Assembly (NCBI GenBank): GCA_964352785.1
Contig: CAYGTI010000034.1
Location: forward strand, 1-27,952
Source of the DNA: JACOMS01 sp964352785
Lineage (GTDB): Bacteria; Pseudomonadota; Alphaproteobacteria; Caulobacterales; Maricaulaceae
DNA length: 27,952 bases
Direction: 5' to 3'
Shown: positions 7,875 through 15,987 of the stretch, piece by piece
Position numbering within the stretch: position 1 is the first letter of the stretch
Layout of the letters: every line of letters starts with the position of its first letter
Translations under genes and position numbers: made by a program
The notes under the pieces: generated by a model
What the model was told of the DNA's origin: nothing
Seen by the model: the letters and a program-made list of their open reading frames with translations, nothing else
The model's database searches: none

Positions 7875-10519
7875 GCCTTATCAGACGGTTTCGCTTTTGT
7901 GGCCGATGTCTTTTTTGCCGCCGGTTTCTTCGCGGCTGACTTTTTCTTTGCTGCAGGCTTTTTCTTGGCCGGTGGCTTCTTTTTTGCCGCTGGTTTTTTC
8001 TTTGCAGCGGGTTTCTTTTTTCCGCCCTTGGCTTCTTTTTCCGCGATATACTCAACAGCCATTTCAATCGTTACGTCCTCGGGCTTGGTGCCTTTAGGGA
8101 TAGTGGCGTTTATTTTTTCATATTTAACATAGGCGCCGTAGCGCCCATCCATAACCTTGACGGGTTTTTCTGTGGCAGGGTGCATGCCAAGGTCTTTGAG
8201 GACTTTACCTGCGCTCCGTCCGCGGCCGGGGTTGGCGCGTTTTTCAGCAAGCAAAATCACCGCGCGGTTCAAGCCAATTTCGAACATTTCATCGGCTGTG
8301 GGTAAATTTACATAGGTGCCGTCGTGCAAAATGTATGGCCCGAAACGGCCTAACGCGCCGGATATTTTCTTGCCGTCCTCGGGATGTTTGCCAACCTCAC
8401 GCGGAAGGCTTAGCAAGCGCAGCGCCTTTTCCAGATCAATGGTCTCATAGGGCCAGTTTTTAGGCAGGCTAGTGCGCTTGGGTTTTGCCTCTTCGCCGAG
8501 CTGTACATAGGGGCCAAACCGTCCGGTTTTCAAAAACACATCAATGCCGCTCTCAGGGTCTTGGCCGAGCATTTTATCCTCGGCAGGTTCGGCTTGATCA
8601 CCCTGACCAAAGGGCCGCGTAAATTTACAGTCCGGATAGTTCGAGCATCCAACAAACGCGCCGTAACGCCCGACTTTCAGGCTCAATTCGCCATCGTCGC
8701 AGACCATGCATTTACGCGGGTCGGTTCCGTCTTCTTTGTTCGGAAAGACAATGGGGCGCAAGGATTCGTTCAAAGCGTCCAGAACATGGGTGACGCGTAG
8801 CTCTTTGGTGCCGTCAACAGATGCAGAGAAGGGCTCCCAGAAATCATGTAAGAGTTTCTTCCAACCCAAATCACCTGCTGAGACTTTATCAAGTCGTTCT
8901 TCAAGATCCGCTGTGTAATCATATTGCACATAACGGCCAAAGAAGTTTTCAAGAAAAGCAATGACCAAGCGGCCTTTATCTGCCGGGATAAAACGGCGCT
9001 TATCCAGCGTAACATAATCTCGATCCTGCAAGACTTTTAAGATCGACGCGTATGTTGAAGGGCGGCCAATGCCCAACTCTTCCATGCGTTTGACGAGGCT
9101 GGCCTCGGAATAACGCGGCGGTGGCTGTGTGAAGTGCTGCTCGGCATTTGTTGTTAAAGCTTTTGCGCCGTCGCCTTTATAAACAGGCGGTAAGACCCGG
9201 CTGTCTTCACTGTCTTTATCGTCATCAGATGATGAGGGTGTTTCACTATAAAGTTTCAAGAATCCGTCAAATTTAATCACAGAACCGCTCGCGCGCAATC
9301 CAACTGTGTTTGCGGCGTCTGCAATTTCAATCGTTGTGCGTTCCATGCGCGCAGATTCCATCTGGCTGGCCATGGCGCGTTTCCAAATAAGCTCATAGAG
9401 CTTAAATTGGTCGCCGGAGAGGCCGACTTTGGAGGGGTGACGGCGAAAGCTCGTGGGGCGGATAGCTTCGTGTGCCTCTTGGGCATTCTTGGCTTTGCTC
9501 TTGTAAACGCGCGGCGAGCCCGGACAGTAATTTTCGCCAAATTCTGATAAAATGGTCGCGCGGGCGTCTGAGATGGCTTCGCCGACCATAGAGACGCCGT
9601 CAGTTCGCATATAGGTAATTAAGCCGACCGTCTCACCGTCAACATTTATGCCCTCATAGAGTTTTTGCGCTGTTTGCATGGTGCGCGTTGCAGAAAATCC
9701 GAGCTTGCGGGACGCATCTTGCTGCATTGTTGACGTTGTAAAGGGTGCATAGGGGCGACGCTGAACGGGTTTTGCCTCAACCGATGTAATCGACATGTTT
9801 GCAGCTTCGACTTTGGCTTTGGCGTTATGCGCGTCCGTCTCATTTCCAAGGGAAAACTTATCAAGCTTATTGCCATCTAAAGACACAAGTTTTGCGGGAA
9901 AGCTGGTGCCTTTACTGGTTTCGATCTCACTCTCAATGGTCCAGTATTCTTGCGAAATAAACTGCTCAATTTCGGTTTCGCGTTCTGTGATCAGGCGTAG
10001 AGATACAGATTGCACCCGGCCTGCGGAGCGCGCGCCGGGTAGTTTACGCCACAATACGGGCGAGAGCGTAAAACCGACAAGATAATCAAGCGCGCGGCGC
10101 GCGAGGTAGGCTTCGACCAATTCCATATCGAGCTCACGCGGATTGGCGATGGCTTCAGTCACTGATTTTTTTGTGATGGCGTTAAAAACAACGCGCTCAA
10201 TATGTTTGTCTTTGAGAGCTTTCTTCTTGGCTAAAACCTCGAGTAAGTGCCATGAAATAGCTTCACCTTCGCGGTCCGGGTCGGTCGCGAGGATTAGTTT
10301 ATCAGAGTTTTTCAAGGCTGCAACAATGTCGCTGATACGTGTTTTTGATTTCGTATCTACGGCCCAAGTCATTGCAAAATCATCGTCAGGATCAACAGAT
10401 CCGTTTTTTGACGGCAGGTCTCTGACGTGACCAAAGCTGGCAAGAACTTTATAATCTTTTCCGAGATATTTCTCTATAGTTTTTGCTTTTGCCGGGCTTT
10501 CGACGATAACGAGATTCAT
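7871..10519 (-). CDS. topA: DNA topoisomerase I with Lys/Ala-rich tail
   Basis: Type IA topoisomerase that relaxes negative supercoils during transcription and replication. The Toprim domain holds Glu7 in VIVESPAK and the DPDREGE acidic motif at 80-86. The catalytic Tyr303 is in ITYMRTDG. One four-Cys zinc ribbon follows (C604, C607, C625, C631), then three topoisomerase C-terminal repeats centred on GRFGPY (666), GRFGPY (724) and GRYGAY (792). The last ~50 residues (bases 7874-8029) are almost pure Lys/Ala/Pro repeats of the AAKKKP type, probably a flexible DNA-binding tail. Total 882 aa, normal for alphaproteobacteria. In many relatives topA lies directly after dprA; here a three-gene signalling set separates them. 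The upstream gap holds a TTGACA (10594-10589) with no good -10. Confidence 0.97.
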   Translation of the reverse strand: MNLVIVESPAKAKTIEKYLGKDYKVLASFGHVRDLPSKNGSVDPDDDFAMTWAVDTKSKTRISDIVAALKNSDKLILATDPDREGEAISWHLLEVLAKKKALKDKHIERVVFNAITKKSVTEAIANPRELDMELVEAYLARRALDYLVGFTLSPVLWRKLPGARSAGRVQSVSLRLITERETEIEQFISQEYWTIESEIETSKGTSFPAKLVSLDGNKLDKFSLGNETDAHNAKAKVEAANMSITSVEAKPVQRRPYAPFTTSTMQQDASRKLGFSATRTMQTAQKLYEGINVDGETVGLITYMRTDGVSMVGEAISDARATILSEFGENYCPGSPRVYKSKAKNAQEAHEAIRPTSFRRHPSKVGLSGDQFKLYELIWKRAMASQMESARMERTTIEIADAANTVGLRASGSVIKFDGFLKLYSETPSSSDDDKDSEDSRVLPPVYKGDGAKALTTNAEQHFTQPPPRYSEASLVKRMEELGIGRPSTYASILKVLQDRDYVTLDKRRFIPADKGRLVIAFLENFFGRYVQYDYTADLEERLDKVSAGDLGWKKLLHDFWEPFSASVDGTKELRVTHVLDALNESLRPIVFPNKEDGTDPRKCMVCDDGELSLKVGRYGAFVGCSNYPDCKFTRPFGQGDQAEPAEDKMLGQDPESGIDVFLKTGRFGPYVQLGEEAKPKRTSLPKNWPYETIDLEKALRLLSLPREVGKHPEDGKKISGALGRFGPYILHDGTYVNLPTADEMFEIGLNRAVILLAEKRANPGRGRSAGKVLKDLGMHPATEKPVKVMDGRYGAYVKYEKINATIPKGTKPEDVTIEMAVEYIAEKEAKGGKKKPAAKKKPAAKKKPPAKKKPAAKKKSAAKKPAAKKTSATKAKPSDKA

Positions 10520-10612
10520 AAACTATCCATTTGCAGACGCCTTGCGGGGCTCAAAAGTGCGCGCACATTTGGGGGATGATGATCCCAATGTCAACACGGG
10601 TTACAGATTAGG

Positions 10613-13111
10613 CTATGCGGAGCGCCGCAGTTCAGGCGTGTCTTGAGCCGCGTGTTCCTCAGGGCTCCATTTATGGAGGATGTTTTGCAAATCTGCTTGG
10701 CCAATAGGTTTGGCAAGATAATCGTTCATGCCCGCTTGGATATATGAATCGCGGTGTGTTTTCATGGCGTGGGCTGTCACAGCGATAATGGGCACAGAGG
10801 GTTTGTTATCGCGTTTTTCGAGCGAACGTATAGCCAGTGTGGCTTGTTTGCCGTTCATAATCGGCATGGAAATATCCATAAGAATGATATCGAACGGCTG
10901 CGCTTGATGGGTTTCAACAGCAGACTTTCCATCATTTCGGAATGTGACGTCATATTGGTTCAAATCAATCATATTTTCCATAACCATGCGGTTGATGTGA
11001 TTGTCTTCGGCCACGAGCACGCGCGGTTTAACGCGGGTTGTCTTAGGTTTTCCCGGAGTGAGCGGCCGCGTCGCCGTTGCAAGTGTAGGTGCAGGAGCCA
11101 AGGTAGGCTCAGTAGATTCCGGTAATTTAGCGGGAGTTTCGGATGTGGGCTGAGCTAAAGATACCTTTTTGCCTTCTCCAGTCATGCCTCTGAGGCCGGA
11201 TATTTGGCTATCCGTCAGAGAGTCATTGATCGCGCTCATCAAGGCACCCAGATTGATCGGTGCAAAGAGAGTTCGCACGTTATTGTACCGCTCAAACCTG
11301 CGCGTTTTATTTTCATTTTGATCCGAGCGCAGCACGATGTAACTCGCGCTCTTTGTAAAAGCGTTCGTTCTGAAACGGTCAAGTAAGGACAGGGCATCAA
11401 TACCGGTTTTATTGTCTTCGATGATAATGACGGGGTTGCTTGTTTTGAGCGAGACTTTGGATTTTAGATGTTTCAGGGCCAGCGTACCTTGATCATGTGT
11501 TGATACAATCATGCCTATTGATGAGAGTTTAGACTTCAGCGCGAGACAGTTCTTTTTATTGTGACTGATCACCGCGACATGAATTTCGCCTGAGTACTGT
11601 TTCGGCAGCGCGTCAGGTTTGTCTTGGTGCTGATCTAGGATAATGTCGAACCAGAATGTTGATCCATTGCCTTCTTCGGATCTGACACCAATTTTTCCGC
11701 CCATCATCTCAATCAGGCTACGGGATATCGCGAGGCCCAGCCCGGTGCCGCCGTAATCCCGCGTAGTCGAACTTTCGGCCTGTGTGAACTTATTAAACAC
11801 AAGGTCAAGCTTGTTTTGCGGAATGCCAATACCAGTATCCGTCACCGAGATTGAGAGCTTATAGCGCTCACCCATAGTCTTGCCGCGAATATCTACTGTG
11901 ACGGCGCCCAAATTTGTAAACTTAATTGCATTCCCGACAATATTGGTCAGAACCTGCCGGATACGGCCCGCATCTCCAATCGCCATTTTCTGCAAATTTT
12001 CATTGAAGTTCACAATAAGGCGGATGTCCTTGGACACCGCCTTATTGTCCAAAAGATTGATGACATCGGTCACCATTGTTTTGATATTAAACGGGGCTAA
12101 ATCTAAGTCGAGCTTGTCGGCTTCAATTTTTGAAAAATCCAGAATATCGTTTAAAATGGTCGTAAGTGCCGAGCCAGAGCGGTATATAATTTCCGCAAAT
12201 TGTTGCTGATTGTCTTGTAAACCGGATCTGAGTAGAACCTCGGTCATACCTAAAATACCGTTCATCGGTGTGCGGAGCTCGTGGCTCATATTAGCGAGGA
12301 ATTCTGACTTTGCCCGGCTTGCGGCCTCGGCCTTATCTTTTTCAGATAGAAGTTCGCGGGTCTGACTCTCAAGGCGTTGATCCCGGAGCCTTATTTCCAT
12401 CAACATTTCATTGAAGTTTTCAGCGAGGCGGCCCAGTTCATTGTCATGCCCCACATCCGCCCGCAGGTCATAATCATTGGTTTGTTTGACGTGCGCCATA
12501 GTATTGGCCAAATCATCAATGGGCCGGGTGAGTTTTTGGCTAAAGAAACGTCCCAGCGTGTAAGCGAGGCATATCACAATCGGAATGACGGCTGTCGCGA
12601 TGATAAGGTAATTCAAAACCGTTCGCGTGAGTGCATCGAGCCGTGTTTCCGACGCGATGACGCCGACAATATCTTCATCGACCCGTATAGGTATTTGGGA
12701 GATCAGATGATTTTTTTTATAAAAATATCCCACGGAAGAGGGTGTCTGGAGAGGAAGCGCGTCCAGCGAATCTAAATATGACTTGGCTGAGGTGCGTTTA
12801 TACTTGTTTGTCGGGACACCGCCGGGCGTAAAGACGATTACACTTTGTACATCTGGCAGCGTCTCAAATACGCTGAGAGCCTCGTCGACATGCGTGGTAT
12901 CATCAAACACAAGGGCCGCGGCAATAGAGTTTCCGACCAAATTAAGCCTGATTAGCTGTTCATTTTGCAAATCCCGTTTGAACCGCCCCGTCTCAAACAT
13001 GATGAAACAAACACTGACAATAAACATAGCAGATGTCGCGACGATCGTACTGAGCATCGCGATCTTAAATTTAAGAGACTGCCGATTATACCACTGCAAA
13101 AATATCATCAT
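10613..13111 (-). CDS. Hybrid histidine kinase with CHASE8-like periplasmic sensor
   Basis: A membrane hybrid sensor kinase of 832 aa. Layout: TM1 (about 17-39); a ~125-residue periplasmic domain whose start (RFKRDLQNEQLIRLNLVGNS, then AAALVFDD) matches CHASE8, the sensor of the diguanylate cyclase YfiN/TpbB; TM2 (about 167-187); HAMP (189-242); HisKA with phospho-acceptor His277 in SHELRTP; HATPase with Asn394, DTGIGIP and GGTGLGLA; a degenerate receiver (about 508-630); a Pro/Thr linker; and a complete C-terminal receiver with AEDN and phospho-acceptor Asp746 in LMDISMP. Its ATG overlaps the TGA of the YfiR gene (ATGA), so the two are coupled. I infer that YfiR controls this kinase as it controls YfiN elsewhere, with phosphorelay replacing c-di-GMP synthesis. 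No DNA-binding partner or Hpt protein is seen nearby. Confidence 0.93.
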   Translation of the reverse strand: MMIFLQWYNRQSLKFKIAMLSTIVATSAMFIVSVCFIMFETGRFKRDLQNEQLIRLNLVGNSIAAALVFDDTTHVDEALSVFETLPDVQSVIVFTPGGVPTNKYKRTSAKSYLDSLDALPLQTPSSVGYFYKKNHLISQIPIRVDEDIVGVIASETRLDALTRTVLNYLIIATAVIPIVICLAYTLGRFFSQKLTRPIDDLANTMAHVKQTNDYDLRADVGHDNELGRLAENFNEMLMEIRLRDQRLESQTRELLSEKDKAEAASRAKSEFLANMSHELRTPMNGILGMTEVLLRSGLQDNQQQFAEIIYRSGSALTTILNDILDFSKIEADKLDLDLAPFNIKTMVTDVINLLDNKAVSKDIRLIVNFNENLQKMAIGDAGRIRQVLTNIVGNAIKFTNLGAVTVDIRGKTMGERYKLSISVTDTGIGIPQNKLDLVFNKFTQAESSTTRDYGGTGLGLAISRSLIEMMGGKIGVRSEEGNGSTFWFDIILDQHQDKPDALPKQYSGEIHVAVISHNKKNCLALKSKLSSIGMIVSTHDQGTLALKHLKSKVSLKTSNPVIIIEDNKTGIDALSLLDRFRTNAFTKSASYIVLRSDQNENKTRRFERYNNVRTLFAPINLGALMSAINDSLTDSQISGLRGMTGEGKKVSLAQPTSETPAKLPESTEPTLAPAPTLATATRPLTPGKPKTTRVKPRVLVAEDNHINRMVMENMIDLNQYDVTFRNDGKSAVETHQAQPFDIILMDISMPIMNGKQATLAIRSLEKRDNKPSVPIIAVTAHAMKTHRDSYIQAGMNDYLAKPIGQADLQNILHKWSPEEHAAQDTPELRRSA

Positions 13112-13647
13112 ATTTCCGGCTCAACGGCAAGAGCAAGAATTTTTGAACTGGGTTTAATATTGGCAGCCTTCATAGCCTGAGAATTTATAGAGAATTTCAG
13201 TTTTTTGGCTTGCCGCTGTATCGACATAGCACCGCCAAGGCTGAGAAATTGTTTAAAATCGCCAACAGTCAAAACCCCGTTATCATGTATACTTTGAAAA
13301 TCAATTGACGTAGGGATTTGATCTTTAGATATAAACAAGACTTCACAGTCTTTGAATGTTTGCTCTGTGCGGGCGCTGTGGGTGATAATAAGCTTGCGGT
13401 CATGAATGGTCTTACCTGACAAGTTCGATAATGCTTTTTGCATGATGGCTGTTGTCCGTGTGCAAATACGGAACTCACCGTCTGGTATTGCGTGAATATC
13501 ATCTGACCATTCACTGAACCTCGCAAGGTTAAACAGGATCGCGGCCTTAACTTGAGACTCGCTGGCAGTCTCAGCCGTGCTGGCCGGCGTCATCACTAAG
13601 CTGATCGTTCCGGCCAAAAGGCAAAGGATATGACGAACGCGCGGCAA
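13108..13647 (-). CDS. YfiR-family (DUF4154) periplasmic protein
   Basis: A 179-aa secreted protein of the YfiR/HmsC family. In Pseudomonas aeruginosa YfiR is the periplasmic repressor of the diguanylate cyclase YfiN. A signal peptide (about 1-25, ending STA) is followed by the family start VKAAILFNLARFSEW, then Cys62, the CEVLFIS motif with Cys101, VLTVGD (125-130), a GGAMSI strand and the C-terminal FSIN-x-AMKAANIK helix. Cys62 and Cys101 are 39 apart, the spacing I recall for one of the two YfiR disulfides; the second pair is absent. The start is TTG at 13647, the only codon that keeps the full signal peptide, only 3 bases after the stop of the barrel gene, so translation is probably coupled. 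It overlaps the kinase gene downstream by 4 bases. Confidence 0.88.
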   Translation of the reverse strand: MPRVRHILCLLAGTISLVMTPASTAETASESQVKAAILFNLARFSEWSDDIHAIPDGEFRICTRTTAIMQKALSNLSGKTIHDRKLIITHSARTEQTFKDCEVLFISKDQIPTSIDFQSIHDNGVLTVGDFKQFLSLGGAMSIQRQAKKLKFSINSQAMKAANIKPSSKILALAVEPEI

Positions 13648-13650
13648 GAC

Positions 13651-14757
13651 CTAGAATTTAATAGCGGCGGATACAGAGGCGTAACGCCGGTCTTTAGGTT
13701 GAATGCCATTTAAATTTTGAAATAAGGGTTCACCATATTCACCGGTAAAGCTGACGCGGCAATCATTTTCAGGGCAAACCTTAAGTATAGCGGAAATATT
13801 TATTTTCTCACCGCCGTAATTATCTGGGTTCGTTATGCTGGCAGGATAAGGGAAGGCGGCTGGAACACGGAGCGATGTGTCACCGCCCTTGATACTTTCA
13901 ATTTCCCGAAAATTGACACGAACACCTGGTTGAAACCAGTGATTTTTGGCATATTGCGCGAAAGCTGCTGCGCCGTAATTATTCCCAAGGCGGTAATCAT
14001 TATCATTTTGACCTGTGCGAATTGTCGTGTTGGCATTGACCCCCACTCGGAAATCACCCACGAGTTTCGAGTAATTTACAGCGCCAGTAAAGTCGAAGGT
14101 GCCGGATCCTATTTGCATCGTATAAGGCAGACGTTCAAGTGTTCCCGTCCCGCCTCTTGGTGTGTCACCAGTCTCGTTGATGGAGCCCGTAGGGAGCCTG
14201 ACGCCGAGCGTAAATTGTAGGGCTGAGAGTAATGTTGGGCGTATTTGGTAACTTGCGCTGATTCCGATGTCGCCAATACCGTCAGATTCTAGGAGGAAAT
14301 CTGCAAATCCCGGCACAGAACTGATATGATCAGTCCCTTGCTTGATGTAGGGCACAACGACATTTACCGAGACGTTGTTGCTTAAAGAGTATCCTGCTGA
14401 GAATGCATGGACATTTTGGCAAATAAAGGTGGGTACAACAGGAAAGTTTTGCAGTGTGCGCGTCTCGCCGGGGGAGAATAAAACCTCATCAAATGTGAAG
14501 TCTTCTGTACCTGAACGGTAGCCACCAGAGCTAAGCTTGCGGAAAGTGTATGAAAAATTCCATTTATTTGTGGGTGCGTTACTTTGTGTGCCTTCGTCTG
14601 TAATTTCGAAATTTAGTAAATCCTCTAGCGCCATGTCGGCCAGTTCTGTCGGGGTGGATTGAGCTAATGCGGATTCTGAGCCGAGTAAGACTAAGGTGCT
14701 TACACCTAAGCAAACGCATAATTTTGCTGAGTTTAACCTTTTGGATAACATGCTCAT
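13651..14757 (-). CDS. Outer-membrane beta-barrel protein with LEDLLN N-terminal element
   Basis: A 368-aa exported protein. It has a signal peptide ending at ALA-Q (about residue 32), then ELADMALEDLLNFEITDEG, then a long stretch of alternating hydrophobic strands ending in Phe (SAAIKF), typical of outer-membrane barrels. The barrel resembles MetA/phenol-degradation-type 'transporter' barrels; that is a pattern judgement. The LEDLLN segment resembles an element I recall at the mature N-terminus of certain TonB-dependent receptors, but no plug or 22-strand barrel is present. Two Cys (in FICQN and the CPENDC loop region) could form surface or periplasmic disulfides. It is the first gene of the set with YfiR and the kinase. 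ATG at 14757 has only a weak Shine-Dalgarno; ATG at 14751 is an alternative. Likely role: surface sensor or porin feeding the YfiR-kinase pair (inference). Confidence 0.8.
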   Translation of the reverse strand: MSMLSKRLNSAKLCVCLGVSTLVLLGSESALAQSTPTELADMALEDLLNFEITDEGTQSNAPTNKWNFSYTFRKLSSGGYRSGTEDFTFDEVLFSPGETRTLQNFPVVPTFICQNVHAFSAGYSLSNNVSVNVVVPYIKQGTDHISSVPGFADFLLESDGIGDIGISASYQIRPTLLSALQFTLGVRLPTGSINETGDTPRGGTGTLERLPYTMQIGSGTFDFTGAVNYSKLVGDFRVGVNANTTIRTGQNDNDYRLGNNYGAAAFAQYAKNHWFQPGVRVNFREIESIKGGDTSLRVPAAFPYPASITNPDNYGGEKINISAILKVCPENDCRVSFTGEYGEPLFQNLNGIQPKDRRYASVSAAIKF

Positions 14758-14765
14758 TCTCTGGC

Positions 14766-14782
14766 CCCGAATTAGTTTCGGG
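14766..14782 (-). promoter_or_regulatory. Leader hairpin just upstream of the barrel gene
   Basis: CCCGAA and TTCGGG are perfect 6-bp arms around a 5-base loop, ending 9 bases before the ATG at 14757. In the transcript this hairpin would occupy the ribosome-binding region, where only GGGG-like bases serve as Shine-Dalgarno. It could restrain translation of the operon; this is inference from position. Confidence 0.35.
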
Positions 14783-14798
14783 CTAGGATTAAGCGATA

Positions 14799-14806
14799 AT
14801 GGTTAA
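14799..14806 (-). promoter_or_regulatory. TTAACCAT word, possible CtrA half-site
   Basis: On the minus strand TTAACCAT lies about 42 bases upstream of the barrel gene and is followed 10 bases past its TTAA by another TTAA. The full CtrA consensus is TTAA-N7-TTAA, so this is not a full site; the 8-mer resembles the half-site described in Caulobacter relatives. An 8-mer can occur by chance, so this is only a lead. Confidence 0.2.
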
Positions 14807-14868
14807 TTAGGAGAAAATCTTGCGTTAAAAAGTTACCGCCGTTTAATTATAAACCAGTCTTGTGATGT

Positions 14869-15981
14869 CTAGAGATTTAAAGTCACACGCCCATCTGCTT
14901 CGACATGAATATCGCCGGACAATTCCAATTCTAATAACGCGGCGATAGCCAGAGGTGTAGGCAGACTGGAGGCTCTTATCAGGGTGTCTCTTGAAGTAGG
15001 CGTGGTGGAAATTAAGTTTAAAATTTCGCTACAGGCTTTGGCGATGTCATCCGCGTCTATGTTCCAATTTGTATTTTCCTGAGCATAGATGCTCTTAGGT
15101 TCTTGAGTTTTTATATCGCTCATATCGCCCAGCACATGCAGCACGTCATCAATGTTTTCAATCAGGGCCGCGCCTTGCCGAATGAGACGGTTGCAACCTT
15201 TGGTACGCGGATCCAGTGGAGATCCGGGCGCAGCCATAACGTCGCGGTTTTGTTCAAGCGCATAACGCGCTGTAATGAGTGTTCCAGAGCGCTCAGCGGC
15301 CTCGATTACGATGACGCCTTGACTGAGGCCTGAAATGATACGGTTACGGCGCGGGAAGTCCCGGGCTGTCGCGCGGTACCCCAGCGGGCTTTCTGAAATA
15401 AGCGCGCCGTGCTCACGTATTTGATCATATAGGTCACCGTTTTGCCGGGGGTAGACATGATCCACCCCGCCGCCAAGAACGGCCGCTGTTCCGGTTGCGA
15501 GCGCGCCGCGGTGAGCTCTGGCATCAATGCCTCTGGCAAGCCCCGAGACAACCGTATAGCCGGCTTGTCCCAGATCATAAGCCATTTGATAGGCAAATTT
15601 TTGACCGATAGCGGATGCGTTTCGGGATCCGACAATGGCTGCGCTGGGGCGGTGCAAGGCTGTTATATCTCCCCAAACAGAGATTACTGGCGGCGGCGGA
15701 TCGATAGCCCGAAGATAGGCCGGATATTCAGGCTCGCAAGCCGCTAAGAACCGAATACCCAGTTTTTCGGTTTCTTCCATTTCGGCTTCGATCATCTCAA
15801 TGGGCGGAATATTTATGGGTTTGCGCCGGGTTAAGGACGGTAGCGCCTCCAGCGCTTTTTCCGCAGAACCATAACGGTTGAGGAGATCACGAAACGAGAC
15901 CGGGCCAACGGTGGGTGTACGAATGAGCCGAAGCCAGTCCCGCATATCTGAAAAAGAGAGATTATATAAGTCCGCTCCCAC
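14869..15981 (-). CDS. dprA: DNA-processing protein DprA
   Basis: DprA (Smf) binds incoming single-stranded DNA and loads RecA during natural transformation. It is a cytoplasmic Rossmann-like protein. At 370 aa it has an N-terminal helical region, then the DprA core with IVGSRNAS (about 116-123), VVSGLARGIDARAH, the AVLGGGVDHVYP strand, ISESPLG, FPRRNRIISGLS and the SGTLITARYALEQNR segment, all diagnostic. A C-terminal winged-helix-like domain (about 310-370) follows a linker, as in many alphaproteobacterial DprA proteins. It starts 6 bases after the plsY stop, so the two share a transcript. The usual next gene, topA, is displaced by the barrel-YfiR-kinase set. Confidence 0.96.
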   Translation of the reverse strand: MGADLYNLSFSDMRDWLRLIRTPTVGPVSFRDLLNRYGSAEKALEALPSLTRRKPINIPPIEMIEAEMEETEKLGIRFLAACEPEYPAYLRAIDPPPPVISVWGDITALHRPSAAIVGSRNASAIGQKFAYQMAYDLGQAGYTVVSGLARGIDARAHRGALATGTAAVLGGGVDHVYPRQNGDLYDQIREHGALISESPLGYRATARDFPRRNRIISGLSQGVIVIEAAERSGTLITARYALEQNRDVMAAPGSPLDPRTKGCNRLIRQGAALIENIDDVLHVLGDMSDIKTQEPKSIYAQENTNWNIDADDIAKACSEILNLISTTPTSRDTLIRASSLPTPLAIAALLELELSGDIHVEADGRVTLNL

Positions 15982-15987
15982 GCAGAT

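Noticed and set aside
7899..8132. Phe/Ala-rich plus-strand frame that looks like a membrane protein
   Set aside because: It is the antisense reading of the Lys/Ala-rich tail of topA; AAG/GCC codons read backwards give Phe and Gly/Ala.
10571..10588. GGGAT-4-ATCCC dyad between the kinase gene and topA as a terminator
   Set aside because: The stem is only 5 bp with bulged G's and no T-run follows on either strand.
10754..11125. 123-aa plus-strand frame opposite the kinase receiver domain
   Set aside because: Shadow of the hybrid kinase; no start site or family support.
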